Of a stretch of DNA of 17,298 bases, positions 6,132 to 14,364 are shown piece after piece (the first letter of the stretch is position 1; each line of letters begins with the position of its first letter). Location of the stretch: positions 1-17,298 of the forward strand of contig CAYSZV010000031.1 in the NCBI GenBank assembly GCA_964435595.1, given 5' to 3'. The notes under the pieces are model-generated. The model searched no databases. It had not been told where the DNA came from and saw nothing but the letters and a program-made list of their open reading frames with translations. This DNA is from Izemoplasma sp964435595 (GTDB lineage: Bacteria > Bacillota_I > Bacilli_A > Izemoplasmatales > Izemoplasmataceae). A program made the translations under genes and the position numbers.

Positions 6132-6810
6132 ATTTATACCCAACTCCCCATATTGTTTGAATGAACAATGGATTCTTTGAGTCTTTTTCAATCTTCATTC
6201 TTATTTTTCTAATGTGAACTGTAACAGTATTCATATCTCCAAAATCATCATATCCCCATATTTGATTAAACAATTGTTCTTTTGAAAACACTCTATTTGG
6301 ATTGTTAGCTAGAAGATTCAATATTTGAAATTCCTTACCTGTTAATTCAATTTTCTCATTATCTACAAACACTTCATAAGATGCTTCATCAATCGTAAGG
6401 TTTTTAAACCTTTTGATTCCTTTGTTCTCATTGTTATTACTTGATAATCGATTATACCTACTAATATGCGCTCTGATTCTAGCAGATAGAACACTTGCAC
6501 TAAATGGCTTTGTAATATAATCATCACTACCAAGACCAAGTCCCATAATTTTGTCTACGTCGCCACTTCTTGCGCTAAGCATGATGATTGGCAAATCAGA
6601 TTTATCACGAATATACTTGCATAGATCAAGTCCTGAGCCATCAGGTAAATTAATATCGAGAATGATTGCATCAAAAACATCATTATCAAATGACTCTTTA
6701 CCCGAAGTAAAAGTATGTTTAATTAATACATCAAATCCTTCATTCTTCAAATAGTCTTTTATCAGGTTTGCTAATTCAACTTCGTCATCTACTAATAATA
6801 TTTTATCCAT
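6121..6810 (-). CDS. OmpR-family response regulator
   Basis: This 229-residue protein has an N-terminal receiver with acidic pair Asp8-Asp9, phospho-acceptor Asp52 (LDINLPDGSG), Ser79 and Lys101 (TKPF). A C-terminal winged-helix DNA-binding domain follows (about 130-229; LTGKEFQILNLLANNP, then GYKF at the end). ATG 6810 follows GAGGTGAT. The gene lies 60 bases after the ABC permease and overlaps the kinase start. It probably controls the ABC operon itself; OmpR-type regulators bind short direct repeats, and a tandem TATACTTATT sits upstream of the ATPase gene. TATACTTA also occurs just upstream of this gene at 6852. Confidence 0.93.
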   Translation of the reverse strand: MDKILLVDDEVELANLIKDYLKNEGFDVLIKHTFTSGKESFDNDVFDAIILDINLPDGSGLDLCKYIRDKSDLPIIMLSARSGDVDKIMGLGLGSDDYITKPFSASVLSARIRAHISRYNRLSSNNNENKGIKRFKNLTIDEASYEVFVDNEKIELTGKEFQILNLLANNPNRVFSKEQLFNQIWGYDDFGDMNTVTVHIRKIRMKIEKDSKNPLFIQTIWGVGYKFEN

Positions 6811-6870
6811 TTTATCACCTCACTATATTATATCACAGAAGTAATATAGATTATACTTACTATATTTTGT

Positions 6871-9225
6871 CTATTCTACTAATAATTCTTTTGGTGTAAT
6901 TGATGAAATGTTGCGTCTAATTACAAATGAATTGATTATTGTTACACCAAATATAATACCAATAGAAATGACAATACTCATATTGTTAATACTTGATGGG
7001 AATTCATTGATACCCAACGAGCCAGTCATTGCACTAACAATGCTTGAAAGACTTAAGATTCCAAGTGTTCCACCAATCAATATCCCAATAATATTAATAA
7101 TTGTATTTTTTAATAAATAGATATTTATAATGGTTTGATCATCCATACCAATTGATTTATAAATACCATAATTGAAACGTTCTTTGTTTACATTTGTAAG
7201 ATTTAAATTCAACAATACAATCAAACAAATCACTGCAAATATACCGATTACACCTGTTGTCACGATACTTAATATATCAAGCATCGACACCAATGATGCA
7301 TTCGCATATTCAAATTGTACAATCACATCTGTATGAAATAACGATTCTATCTCAGCTAATAATACATCATCTTCCACATCAGGAACAAAATTCACTTCGA
7401 TCAATGAATTATTAACGAATACTTCTGGAACATCGTCTAGGAACATTCTAAAGCACATTCCTTGGTTTGTAAATCCTTGATATTCACCTACAACAAGCAG
7501 TTCTTGAATTTCACCTAGAGATAATACTGAAACGTAATCTCCAATTTTTTTATTCAATGAAACCAGCATGTTATGACCTAACATAACTTCGCTTTCATTT
7601 TCTGGTATTCTACCACTTAATACATTAAAATCAATGGCATCTAAGTCATCTGTTACAAACAGTTCACTAATTGCAGTAATATATTTTCGTTCAATCGGAT
7701 TGTATATTTGACTATTCATATCAATATATTTTGTTACAACACCCTCAACATATTCTGATTCTTCTAATTTTGTTATTAGTTCTTGATGTTCCGTTAAATC
7801 CAAAGGATCTTCACTGACGATTTTGGCATCAATATCATACCCAAGCCACAATTGTAGATTTTCTTTTTGTGAGTTAAATGAATAAGAAGCTGACGATAAG
7901 GATACAATCGTAAATGTCATAGCAATAATAAACATAACCAATGTGATTATCATACGTTTATTATAGAAGATATCCTTCACTGCTAAAACAAGACTTACTG
8001 GAAGGTTTTGATATTTCGTCAAAGAAACTACTTGCTTCGTTTCATTCACCTGTTCTCCTCGACTGAGAGCAACAGCTGGCAAAACTTTTGCCACGCCTTT
8101 TGCTACCAAGTAAACAGTTAATTCAATCACACCTAGTATGAAAATAAATGCGACAATCGTTTGTAATACATTAATACTATTTGATGTACCAAATAAGTTT
8201 GATAATTCAGTTAAATCACCTAAGACAACATTCCCTAATGCAATACTACCAAAGATACCAATAATGATACTAATGAATCCAAGTACACCATATTCAAACA
8301 AATACATAGATACAATATTATTTGATGAGAATCCAGTGCTTTTTAAAGTAGCAATTTTCTTACTCTCCGTTAGGATATTGTTATAGATAATACTTCTTAT
8401 AATAAATAAGCCAACAACAATCAATATCACCCCAATAAGTGTGAAAATTGCACCCATTATAATTTGGAAGAATGAATTTGCACTCAATATGATAGCATGG
8501 GGTAAAATCATTGTGTCACTAGCATGTTCTGCTAAAAGAACATTTAATGCATCAAATATTTCCTCTTCTTTTGCTGCTGAATAATCAGAATAAGTAATTC
8601 CAATCGAATATTCTCTTTCTTCTGATTCTAAACTTTCTATTGTTTCCAATGATGTCCAAAATCGATTTAAAGTAATGGTATCAAAGTTAAACGTTAAATC
8701 AACGCCAATTCCAACAATTGTTAGTACTCTACGTTCGTTTTCTGTGTTGATAATTAAATGATCGCCGATTTTGACATTACTTAATTGACTTTTTCCATAA
8801 CTAAAAATGACTTCATTATATTGTAGTTCACTTGCTAACTTTCCTTCAATGATTTTGATTTGATCATATTCACTTGTTGAATATTCTGTCAAAAATACAT
8901 CAGGAATCGGAATCGCTTCTTCTTCATGCATGATGTTTGCATCAATAATATTGTTATAATCAACTAAGGTATTTATATTTGATATTTCTTCTTGATTTTC
9001 CAAAAAATCAACTATAATATCTTTTGTTTCTTCCGTACTAACAAAGATAAGACTTTGACTTGCTTTTGATTCTACAAACAGTTCTGCATAATCTCCTGTT
9101 GTTCCAAACAAACGAATTGATAAGAAAAACAAGATACTAACAGATATAAAAACTGCGACAAGAGCTACACTTTGTAATCGTTTTGATTTGATGTTTGCCC
9201 AGGCCATTAATAAGATAGTTCTCAT
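6871..9225 (-). CDS. FtsX-type ABC transporter permease, two-block, large
   Basis: The protein has about 784 residues and two MacB/FtsX permease blocks. TM1 (about 17-40) is followed by an extracytoplasmic domain of about 210 residues. Three helices come next, with the coupling motif SKKIATLKSTGFSSNNI. A further helix leads to a second extracytoplasmic domain of about 210 residues and three more helices with FNYGIYKSIGMDDQTI, giving eight helices in all. It should pair with the ATPase upstream. Type VII ABC systems use such permeases to drive extracytoplasmic work such as lipid or peptide handling rather than classic import. ATG 9225 was chosen over GTG 9243 because AAAAGGG lies 8 bases upstream and the ATG sits one base after the ATPase's TAA. 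The substrate is unknown. The architecture differs from the 10-helix BceB permeases. Confidence 0.9.
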   Translation of the reverse strand: MRTILLMAWANIKSKRLQSVALVAVFISVSILFFLSIRLFGTTGDYAELFVESKASQSLIFVSTEETKDIIVDFLENQEEISNINTLVDYNNIIDANIMHEEEAIPIPDVFLTEYSTSEYDQIKIIEGKLASELQYNEVIFSYGKSQLSNVKIGDHLIINTENERRVLTIVGIGVDLTFNFDTITLNRFWTSLETIESLESEEREYSIGITYSDYSAAKEEEIFDALNVLLAEHASDTMILPHAIILSANSFFQIIMGAIFTLIGVILIVVGLFIIRSIIYNNILTESKKIATLKSTGFSSNNIVSMYLFEYGVLGFISIIIGIFGSIALGNVVLGDLTELSNLFGTSNSINVLQTIVAFIFILGVIELTVYLVAKGVAKVLPAVALSRGEQVNETKQVVSLTKYQNLPVSLVLAVKDIFYNKRMIITLVMFIIAMTFTIVSLSSASYSFNSQKENLQLWLGYDIDAKIVSEDPLDLTEHQELITKLEESEYVEGVVTKYIDMNSQIYNPIERKYITAISELFVTDDLDAIDFNVLSGRIPENESEVMLGHNMLVSLNKKIGDYVSVLSLGEIQELLVVGEYQGFTNQGMCFRMFLDDVPEVFVNNSLIEVNFVPDVEDDVLLAEIESLFHTDVIVQFEYANASLVSMLDILSIVTTGVIGIFAVICLIVLLNLNLTNVNKERFNYGIYKSIGMDDQTIINIYLLKNTIINIIGILIGGTLGILSLSSIVSAMTGSLGINEFPSSINNMSIVISIGIIFGVTIINSFVIRRNISSITPKELLVE

Positions 9226-9226
9226 A

Positions 9227-9973
9227 TTACCAGCCCTTTTCACTCAAGAAATCAAAGATTACTTTTTCTTGATTATTTGTTTGATATTTAATTAAGTCTA
9301 ACTCTCCTTCAATTCTTCCATCTTTTAAGAAGATAAGTCGGTTTGCATATGAAGCTGCCTTGATATCATGTGTCACCATAACAATCGTTTGTCCTTCGAC
9401 ATTAAAACTTTTGATTAAATCAAGTACTGCTTTACTTGAACTAGAGTTCAAAGCACCAGTTGGTTCATCTGCAAATAATATATCAGGATCATTGATCATT
9501 GCTCTGGCAATGGCTGCTCTTTGTTTTTGTCCACCAGATACTTGAGAAGGTAATTTATCTATTTGATCTGTAATTTCAATTTTATCTAATAAAGCACTTG
9601 CTCTTTTGTTAATCACATCTTTTGATGTAGCCGATAAATATCCTGGTACAACAACATTTTCTTTTAGAGTTAAATTCGAAACTAGATTGATCCCTTGAAA
9701 TATGAATCCAATATTATTTCTACGGATTTTTGTAATTTCTTTTTCTTTTAAGTTATTAATTCTTTGGTCCTTAATGTATACTTCTCCACCTGTGATATCA
9801 TCCATACCACTTAGTGTATATAATAATGTCGATTTTCCTGAGCCTGATTTCCCCATAATTGCCACAAACTCACCTTTGTTAATTTCTAAATTAACATTTT
9901 TTAATGCATGAAACTCCACATCATTACTGTAATAAGTTTTACATAAATTTATGCTTTCCAATATTTTTTCCAT
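9227..9973 (-). CDS. ABC transporter ATPase, LolD/MacB class
   Basis: This is a 248-residue cytoplasmic ATPase. Walker A is GKSGSGKST (41-49), the Q-loop is FIFQGINLV, the signature is VSGGQKQRAAIARA, and Walker B is DILFADEPTGALN with a switch His in VTHD. The DEPTGALN form and the opening lines are typical of the LolD/FtsE/MacB class, which works with FtsX-type permeases. The permease start is one base from its stop, so translation is coupled. ATG 9973 follows GAGGTGTGAAAT. It is the first gene of the five-gene operon; the upstream region holds a tandem 10-mer and the terminator of oppA. Confidence 0.95.
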   Translation of the reverse strand: MEKILESINLCKTYYSNDVEFHALKNVNLEINKGEFVAIMGKSGSGKSTLLYTLSGMDDITGGEVYIKDQRINNLKEKEITKIRRNNIGFIFQGINLVSNLTLKENVVVPGYLSATSKDVINKRASALLDKIEITDQIDKLPSQVSGGQKQRAAIARAMINDPDILFADEPTGALNSSSSKAVLDLIKSFNVEGQTIVMVTHDIKAASYANRLIFLKDGRIEGELDLIKYQTNNQEKVIFDFLSEKGW

Positions 9974-9991
9974 ATTTCACACCTCATTCTA

Positions 9992-10017
9992 TATACTTAT
10001 TTTATCCTATACTTATT
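9992..10017. repeat. Tandem TATACTTATT in the ABC-operon leader region
   Basis: TATACTTATT occurs at 9992-10001 and 10008-10017, 16 bases start to start, just upstream of the ABC ATPase gene. On the minus strand it reads AATAAGTATA twice. Direct repeats are the usual target form for OmpR-family regulators, and one is encoded in this operon. The 16-base period is larger than the typical 10-11, so support is modest. Confidence 0.4.
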
Positions 10018-10056
10018 ATCTGTATATAGTTTATTTATTAATTTTCTATTAAATTG

Positions 10057-10100
10057 CAAATAAAAAGCACCCTATCACCTTTTTCAAGGGTCTAGAGTGC
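10057..10100 (-). terminator. Probable intrinsic terminator of the opp operon
   Basis: On the minus strand GCAC-TCTAGA-CCCT (10100-10087) can pair as GCAC and CCCT with AGGGTGC (10073-10067), leaving a 6-base bulge, and is followed by TTTTTATTTGC. It sits about 95 bases beyond the oppA stop and before the ABC operon. The bulge lowers confidence. A separate 7-bp hairpin (AAAACAA 10112-10118 with TTGTTTT 10131-10137) lies between. Confidence 0.55.
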
Positions 10101-10194
10101 CTCTACTTTTCAAAACAAATCGAGGAAGAGTTGTTTTAAAAATCATTTAGATTAAGAAATACTCGAACTGTATTTCATTAAACTTATTATAAAT

Positions 10195-12051
10195 TTAGTC
10201 TACTGGGCAAATAGTTCCTTCTTCATTTATACCATTTCCATTTGTATCTAATTGGAAACTATAATAGTAAGTTCCTAGTAATGGGAATTGATAGAATTCA
10301 GAAGAGTCAGCAAGTAATGCAGCAACTTCAGATACAGGTACAGAAGGGATATAATCCAATTGTCCTGCTTGGAAAGATGCGTATGCTGATGTTGCATTGT
10401 TATTAAAGAATCCATTAATTGTTTCTAATTGAACTTCTGCAGCATTCCAGTAATTAGGGTTTTTCACTAATACTAATTTGTCCCCAGTTGTATATTCAGT
10501 TAACATGAAAGGCCCATTTGAAACTACTAAAGCAGGATCTGAAGCCCAAGTTCCGTCTTCTCCACCAACAGCTTCAACTGCAGCTTGTTGAACAGGCATA
10601 AAGTGATAGAATGCCATTAATGAAATGAAATAAGGTGTAGGATTTACCAATTCAACTTCTAATGTATTATTATCAATTGCAGTCACTCCAACAGCAGCAC
10701 GTAATGCTTCACATTCTGCAACTGTATTACTACCTTCTGATTCATCAACATCTGTTGTTGCAGGATCATCTTCAGTTACACTACAAGCAGCGTATGCACC
10801 AGCACCAACTACGTTAGTATAATCCCAAATCCAAGCGTACTCTGAAGCTGTACGATAGTCCATACCTCTTAGCCATGCATATTCGAAATCATAAGCAGTT
10901 AAAGCTGTACCATCACTCCATAATGAATCTCTCAATGTGAAAGTAATTGTTCTACCATCTGTAGAAGTTACCCATGATTCAGCAATTCCAGGTAATACTT
11001 CTCCATCAATTTCTCTTACAAGACCTTCAAACGTATTATTAACGATGTCTCCACCATCACTTGCTCCAACTAATCCAGGATCAATTGTAGCAGGTCCAGC
11101 AGTACCGACATTCCAGTTTAAAGTTGTTCCTGTTTGCATATAAGCTTGTGAAAAATCAACACTACCTAATACAGAACGATTCCAATCTTGAAGTCTATCA
11201 GATACCAACATTGTATCACTATAGTGATATACAGGTATGATAGGCATTTCTGACATAAAGATTCCTTGCGCTTCATATAATTTTGCAAAGTGAATTGCAG
11301 GATCTGTTGTAGCTAACGCTTCTTGCATTAATGTATCAAATTCAGCGTTATACCAGTTTGGATCATTATATGCATTGTTTGATGTGAAGATTGTTAACAT
11401 TCCAGAAGGATCCATAAAGTCTGTTAGCCAACCACCACGTGTTATTCTAAAGTTTCCTGTACTTCTACTATCTTGGAATACAGCCCATTCTTCATTTTGA
11501 ATTGGCATAGTGAATCCCAACGTAGCAGTCCAACCTTCTTGTAGTAATTGTGCAACTGCACCATGAGCTTCTGAAGTATTAATTAAAATTTCTTCTTGTT
11601 CCAAAAGTCCACGTAATTCATCAACTGTTAATCCCATTTCTTCCGCAGCTAATGCAAATAATTGCACTGCTTCAGCGAAGTTAGTATCATCAGTTTCTAA
11701 TCCATAATTTCCAGCAACAGCGAAGAAATCTAATCCGTTATTATCTGTAAACCCTGGAGGCACATATCCACCGGCAGGAACATTTCCTTCACCAAGTGTA
11801 TCTGTGATTAATTCTCTATCTAATGCAAACGATAAAGCCAATCTTAAATTCTTGTTAGCGAACAGCCCATCAGGTGAAATCGATGGCACACATGGATCAA
11901 CAGGATCCACACAAGCAGTTCCGTCATCATTTAGTACTTGTGGTGCTGTACATGATAATGGTTCTGGATCTGGTTCATCAGTTCCTCCGCCACACCCTGT
12001 AAGAGTGATGCCGAACACTAACATTAAAGCTAATAATAATAATTTTTTCAT
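10195..12051 (-). CDS. oppA: OppA-like peptide-binding lipoprotein, circularly permuted
   Basis: This is a 618-residue lipoprotein (lipobox LTGC, Cys20) with a Cys-bearing spacer (34, 47, 54) and then a family-5 solute-binding fold in the wrong order. Residues 62-305 correspond to the normal C-terminal half of OppA: NKNLRLALSFALDR at the start, INTSEAHGAVAQLLQEGW and WAVFQDSR in the middle, and VDFSQAYM, the usual C-terminus. Residues 307-601 correspond to the normal N-terminal half: LNWNVGTAGPATIDPG, WSDGTALTAYDFEYAW, VSNGPF and GTYYYSFQLD. In standard OppA the YYY strand runs into the NLRLALS segment; here the protein stops 17 residues after it. The frame is open across both joins. It is last in the opp operon, 104 bases after oppF. 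The expected role is capturing peptides for OppBCDF. A Cys-bounded acidic loop lies at 423-447. Confidence 0.93.
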   Translation of the reverse strand: MKKLLLLALMLVFGITLTGCGGGTDEPDPEPLSCTAPQVLNDDGTACVDPVDPCVPSISPDGLFANKNLRLALSFALDRELITDTLGEGNVPAGGYVPPGFTDNNGLDFFAVAGNYGLETDDTNFAEAVQLFALAAEEMGLTVDELRGLLEQEEILINTSEAHGAVAQLLQEGWTATLGFTMPIQNEEWAVFQDSRSTGNFRITRGGWLTDFMDPSGMLTIFTSNNAYNDPNWYNAEFDTLMQEALATTDPAIHFAKLYEAQGIFMSEMPIIPVYHYSDTMLVSDRLQDWNRSVLGSVDFSQAYMQTGTTLNWNVGTAGPATIDPGLVGASDGGDIVNNTFEGLVREIDGEVLPGIAESWVTSTDGRTITFTLRDSLWSDGTALTAYDFEYAWLRGMDYRTASEYAWIWDYTNVVGAGAYAACSVTEDDPATTDVDESEGSNTVAECEALRAAVGVTAIDNNTLEVELVNPTPYFISLMAFYHFMPVQQAAVEAVGGEDGTWASDPALVVSNGPFMLTEYTTGDKLVLVKNPNYWNAAEVQLETINGFFNNNATSAYASFQAGQLDYIPSVPVSEVAALLADSSEFYQFPLLGTYYYSFQLDTNGNGINEEGTICPVD

Positions 12052-12155
12052 TTCCTAATTTCCTCTCTTTTTTTTATGATGATTTTGATGTTATGACTAT
12101 TTTTCCTCTTAAATATCTTTGTTTCAAATATAGCAATTGTGTTTGTTTACATCTA

Positions 12156-13343
12156 CTACTCATTAATCTCTTTAATATAATGACAAGCAGTAAAATGATC
12201 TTTTCGCACTTCTTCAAGTAATGGTGTAACAGTGAAACATTTTTCCTTAATAACATCAAAACTATTCATCCCTAATTCAATAATCCATTCTACATTTTCA
12301 GTTGTTATTTCGTCTTCTTGATTGAAGACAATCGTATCATTTTTATCTTTAATTATTTTAAAAGCATGTCTTCCAATCAATTCTTTCCTAAATGTAGCTT
12401 CATTGTTGTTTTCGATGCGATCAAATGCATAGCGACATCTCTTAACAAATCGACATCCAGGCTTTGGATTAATTGGGGAAGGTACATCCCCTTGTAGTAT
12501 GATTCTATTTCCTTTATTTGCGTTATCGGGATCCGGAATCGGAATACTCGATAACAAAGCTTTTGTATATGGATGAAGCGGGCTATCATACAAGTCATTA
12601 CTTGGTGCAACCTCCATCATATGCCCTAAATACATTACTCCAATACGGTCACTAATGTGTTTCACCATTGATAAATCATGGGCGATAAACAAATAAGTAA
12701 GTCCTTTTTCTTTTTGAAATTTCTCAAGCATATTTACTACTTGTGCTTGAATTGAAACATCAAGTGCAGAGATTGGCTCATCGCATATAATCAGTTCTGG
12801 ATCAACCGCTAAGGCTCTGGCGATACCAATACGCTGGCGTTGTCCTCCACTAAATTCATGGGGATACCTTGAAGCATGTTCTCTTTTTAGTCCAACACTT
12901 TCCAATAACTCATATATACGTTCTTGTTTTGCCAATTTAGGATTCTTATGATCTTTGTAAATATCATGGGTATCGATTCCTTCAGCAATAATATCTGTAA
13001 CAGTCATACGCCCATTCAAGGATGCATATGGATCTTGGAAAATCATTTGGATTTTTCTTCGGTATTGAAACATTTCAGATTCAGGTATCTTTGTTAAATC
13101 GACACCATCATACAGTATTTCTCCATCAGTTGGAGTATACAATTTAATAATTGTTCTACCCGTTGTCGATTTTCCACAACCTGATTCACCTACAAGCCCA
13201 AATGTTTCTCCCTTGTAGATTGTAAAACTAATTCCATCCACTGCTGTTAGTATCTTTTTGTCACGATGAAATAATCCACTGCTTTTATCAAAATATTTTT
13301 TTAGTCCTTTTACTTCTAATAAAGGTACTCTTATATCACTCAT
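12156..13343 (-). CDS. oppF: Oligopeptide ABC transporter ATPase OppF
   Basis: This is a 395-residue ATPase of the peptide importer. It has Walker A GESGCGKST (52-60), IFQDPYASLN (101-110), signature FSGGQRQRIGIARAL, Walker B LIICDEP and FIAHD. The C-terminal oligo_HPY region starts normally (GCRFVKRCRYAFD, 297-308). It resumes at KCFTVTPLLEEV and DHFTACHYI (368-390), but about 60 extra residues, rich in charged and Asn residues, lie between. OppF is usually about 310-330 residues. ATG 13343 overlaps the oppD stop by 8 bases and has AGGAGG upstream. The Cys residues at 297, 303, 369 and 387 match the pattern that binds an iron-sulfur cluster in DppD-type subunits. Confidence 0.93.
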   Translation of the reverse strand: MSDIRVPLLEVKGLKKYFDKSSGLFHRDKKILTAVDGISFTIYKGETFGLVGESGCGKSTTGRTIIKLYTPTDGEILYDGVDLTKIPESEMFQYRRKIQMIFQDPYASLNGRMTVTDIIAEGIDTHDIYKDHKNPKLAKQERIYELLESVGLKREHASRYPHEFSGGQRQRIGIARALAVDPELIICDEPISALDVSIQAQVVNMLEKFQKEKGLTYLFIAHDLSMVKHISDRIGVMYLGHMMEVAPSNDLYDSPLHPYTKALLSSIPIPDPDNANKGNRIILQGDVPSPINPKPGCRFVKRCRYAFDRIENNNEATFRKELIGRHAFKIIKDKNDTIVFNQEDEITTENVEWIIELGMNSFDVIKEKCFTVTPLLEEVRKDHFTACHYIKEINE

Positions 13344-14355
13344 TTATAGATACCTCCTCTCCCTTTAGAAACGAAGGTAATGTTGGTGCTTTTTCGTCAT
13401 GAAGCCAACATGCAGAGCTGTGTGACTCAGAAAATCTAAATTCTGGTGCCGTATTTGTTAAACACAATTCCATCGCATAAGGACATCTTGGACTAAATGG
13501 GCACCCAGTGGGAGGTTTTAATAAGTCCGGAGGAGATCCCTCAATGGGTACCAGTCTAGTCTTCTCATTCGTTGTCTTTGGAATCGATTTTTGTAATCCT
13601 TGTGTGTATGGATGTTGTGGACGATAGAACACATCTTGAACGGTTCCTTTTTCCATAATTTTTCCACCATACATTACAATTACATTGGAACAAATTTCAG
13701 CGATAACACCTAAGTCATGTGTAATCAATATAATTGACATTCCTGTTTCTTTTTGAAGGTTTCTTAGTAAATCTAATATTTGAGCTTGAATCGTTACATC
13801 TAATGCAGTTGTAGGTTCATCCGCAATCAATAGTTTCGGATTACATGAAATCGCAGTAGCGATTAAAGCTCTTTGTCTCATTCCCCCAGAAAATTGATGA
13901 GGGTAATCATTGATTTGACTTTCAGGATCAGGAATCCCTACTTGCTTTAACAAATCTTTTGCTCTAATCACTGCTTCTGCATGATTCATATCTGTATGTT
14001 TTCTTATTACTTCAACCATTTGGTTTTTGATTCGAAATACAGGATTCAAACTAGTCATCGGATCTTGAAAGATCATTGCGATTTCATTTCCACGTAGATT
14101 TTCCATTTCCTTTTTACTAATTTCAGTTAAATTGGTATTTCCGAATGTTATTTTTCCTTCTTTTACTTCTCCTGGTATACCAACCAATCTCATAATACTT
14201 AAAGCTGTTACACTTTTCCCACTACCAGATTCTCCTACTATTCCAAGGACATCTCCTTCATTCAGTGAAAAACTAATATCTCTAACAGCTTGTACTTCTC
14301 CTAAGTGTGTAAAGAAAGATGTACTTAAATGTTTTACTTCTAATAATTTCTTCAT
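13336..14355 (-). CDS. oppD: Oligopeptide ABC transporter ATPase OppD
   Basis: This ATPase of about 339 residues is the usual OppD length. It has Walker A GESGSGKS (41-48), IFQDPMTSLNP, signature FSGGMRQRALIATA, Walker B LLIADEPTTALD and ITHDLGV. A standard C-terminal oligo_HPY region carries four cysteines (GCPFSPRCPYAMELC and SACW), the arrangement seen in iron-sulfur-binding DppD/OppD. It forms the ATPase heterodimer with OppF. I chose ATG 14355 because AGGTGG lies 5 bases upstream; a GTG at 14364 would sit inside that ribosome site and abut the oppC stop. The stop is TGA, overlapping the oppF start. Confidence 0.95.
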   Translation of the reverse strand: MKKLLEVKHLSTSFFTHLGEVQAVRDISFSLNEGDVLGIVGESGSGKSVTALSIMRLVGIPGEVKEGKITFGNTNLTEISKKEMENLRGNEIAMIFQDPMTSLNPVFRIKNQMVEVIRKHTDMNHAEAVIRAKDLLKQVGIPDPESQINDYPHQFSGGMRQRALIATAISCNPKLLIADEPTTALDVTIQAQILDLLRNLQKETGMSIILITHDLGVIAEICSNVIVMYGGKIMEKGTVQDVFYRPQHPYTQGLQKSIPKTTNEKTRLVPIEGSPPDLLKPPTGCPFSPRCPYAMELCLTNTAPEFRFSESHSSACWLHDEKAPTLPSFLKGEEVSINE

Positions 14356-14364
14356 CTTCTCCAC

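Noticed and set aside
6129..6191. Upstream TTG (6191) as start of the histidine kinase
   Set aside because: It would overlap the response regulator by 71 bases, adds residues unlike a kinase N-terminus, and lacks a ribosome site. TTG 6131 is the better choice.
10057..10140. Possible T-box or riboswitch before the ABC operon
   Set aside because: The GGGTG-like string lies in a terminator hairpin. There is no T-box core or specifier loop, and the region is too short.
10195..12051. Reading the permuted oppA as a pseudogene or two fused partial genes
   Set aside because: The single frame is open for 618 codons with a lipoprotein signal and stop. Each half is present once and complete, which fits permutation better than decay.
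12074..12259. Minus-strand ORF of 61 codons after oppF
   Set aside because: It overlaps the C-terminal OppF coding region in another frame, has no ribosome site, and has a low-complexity Leu/Lys composition.
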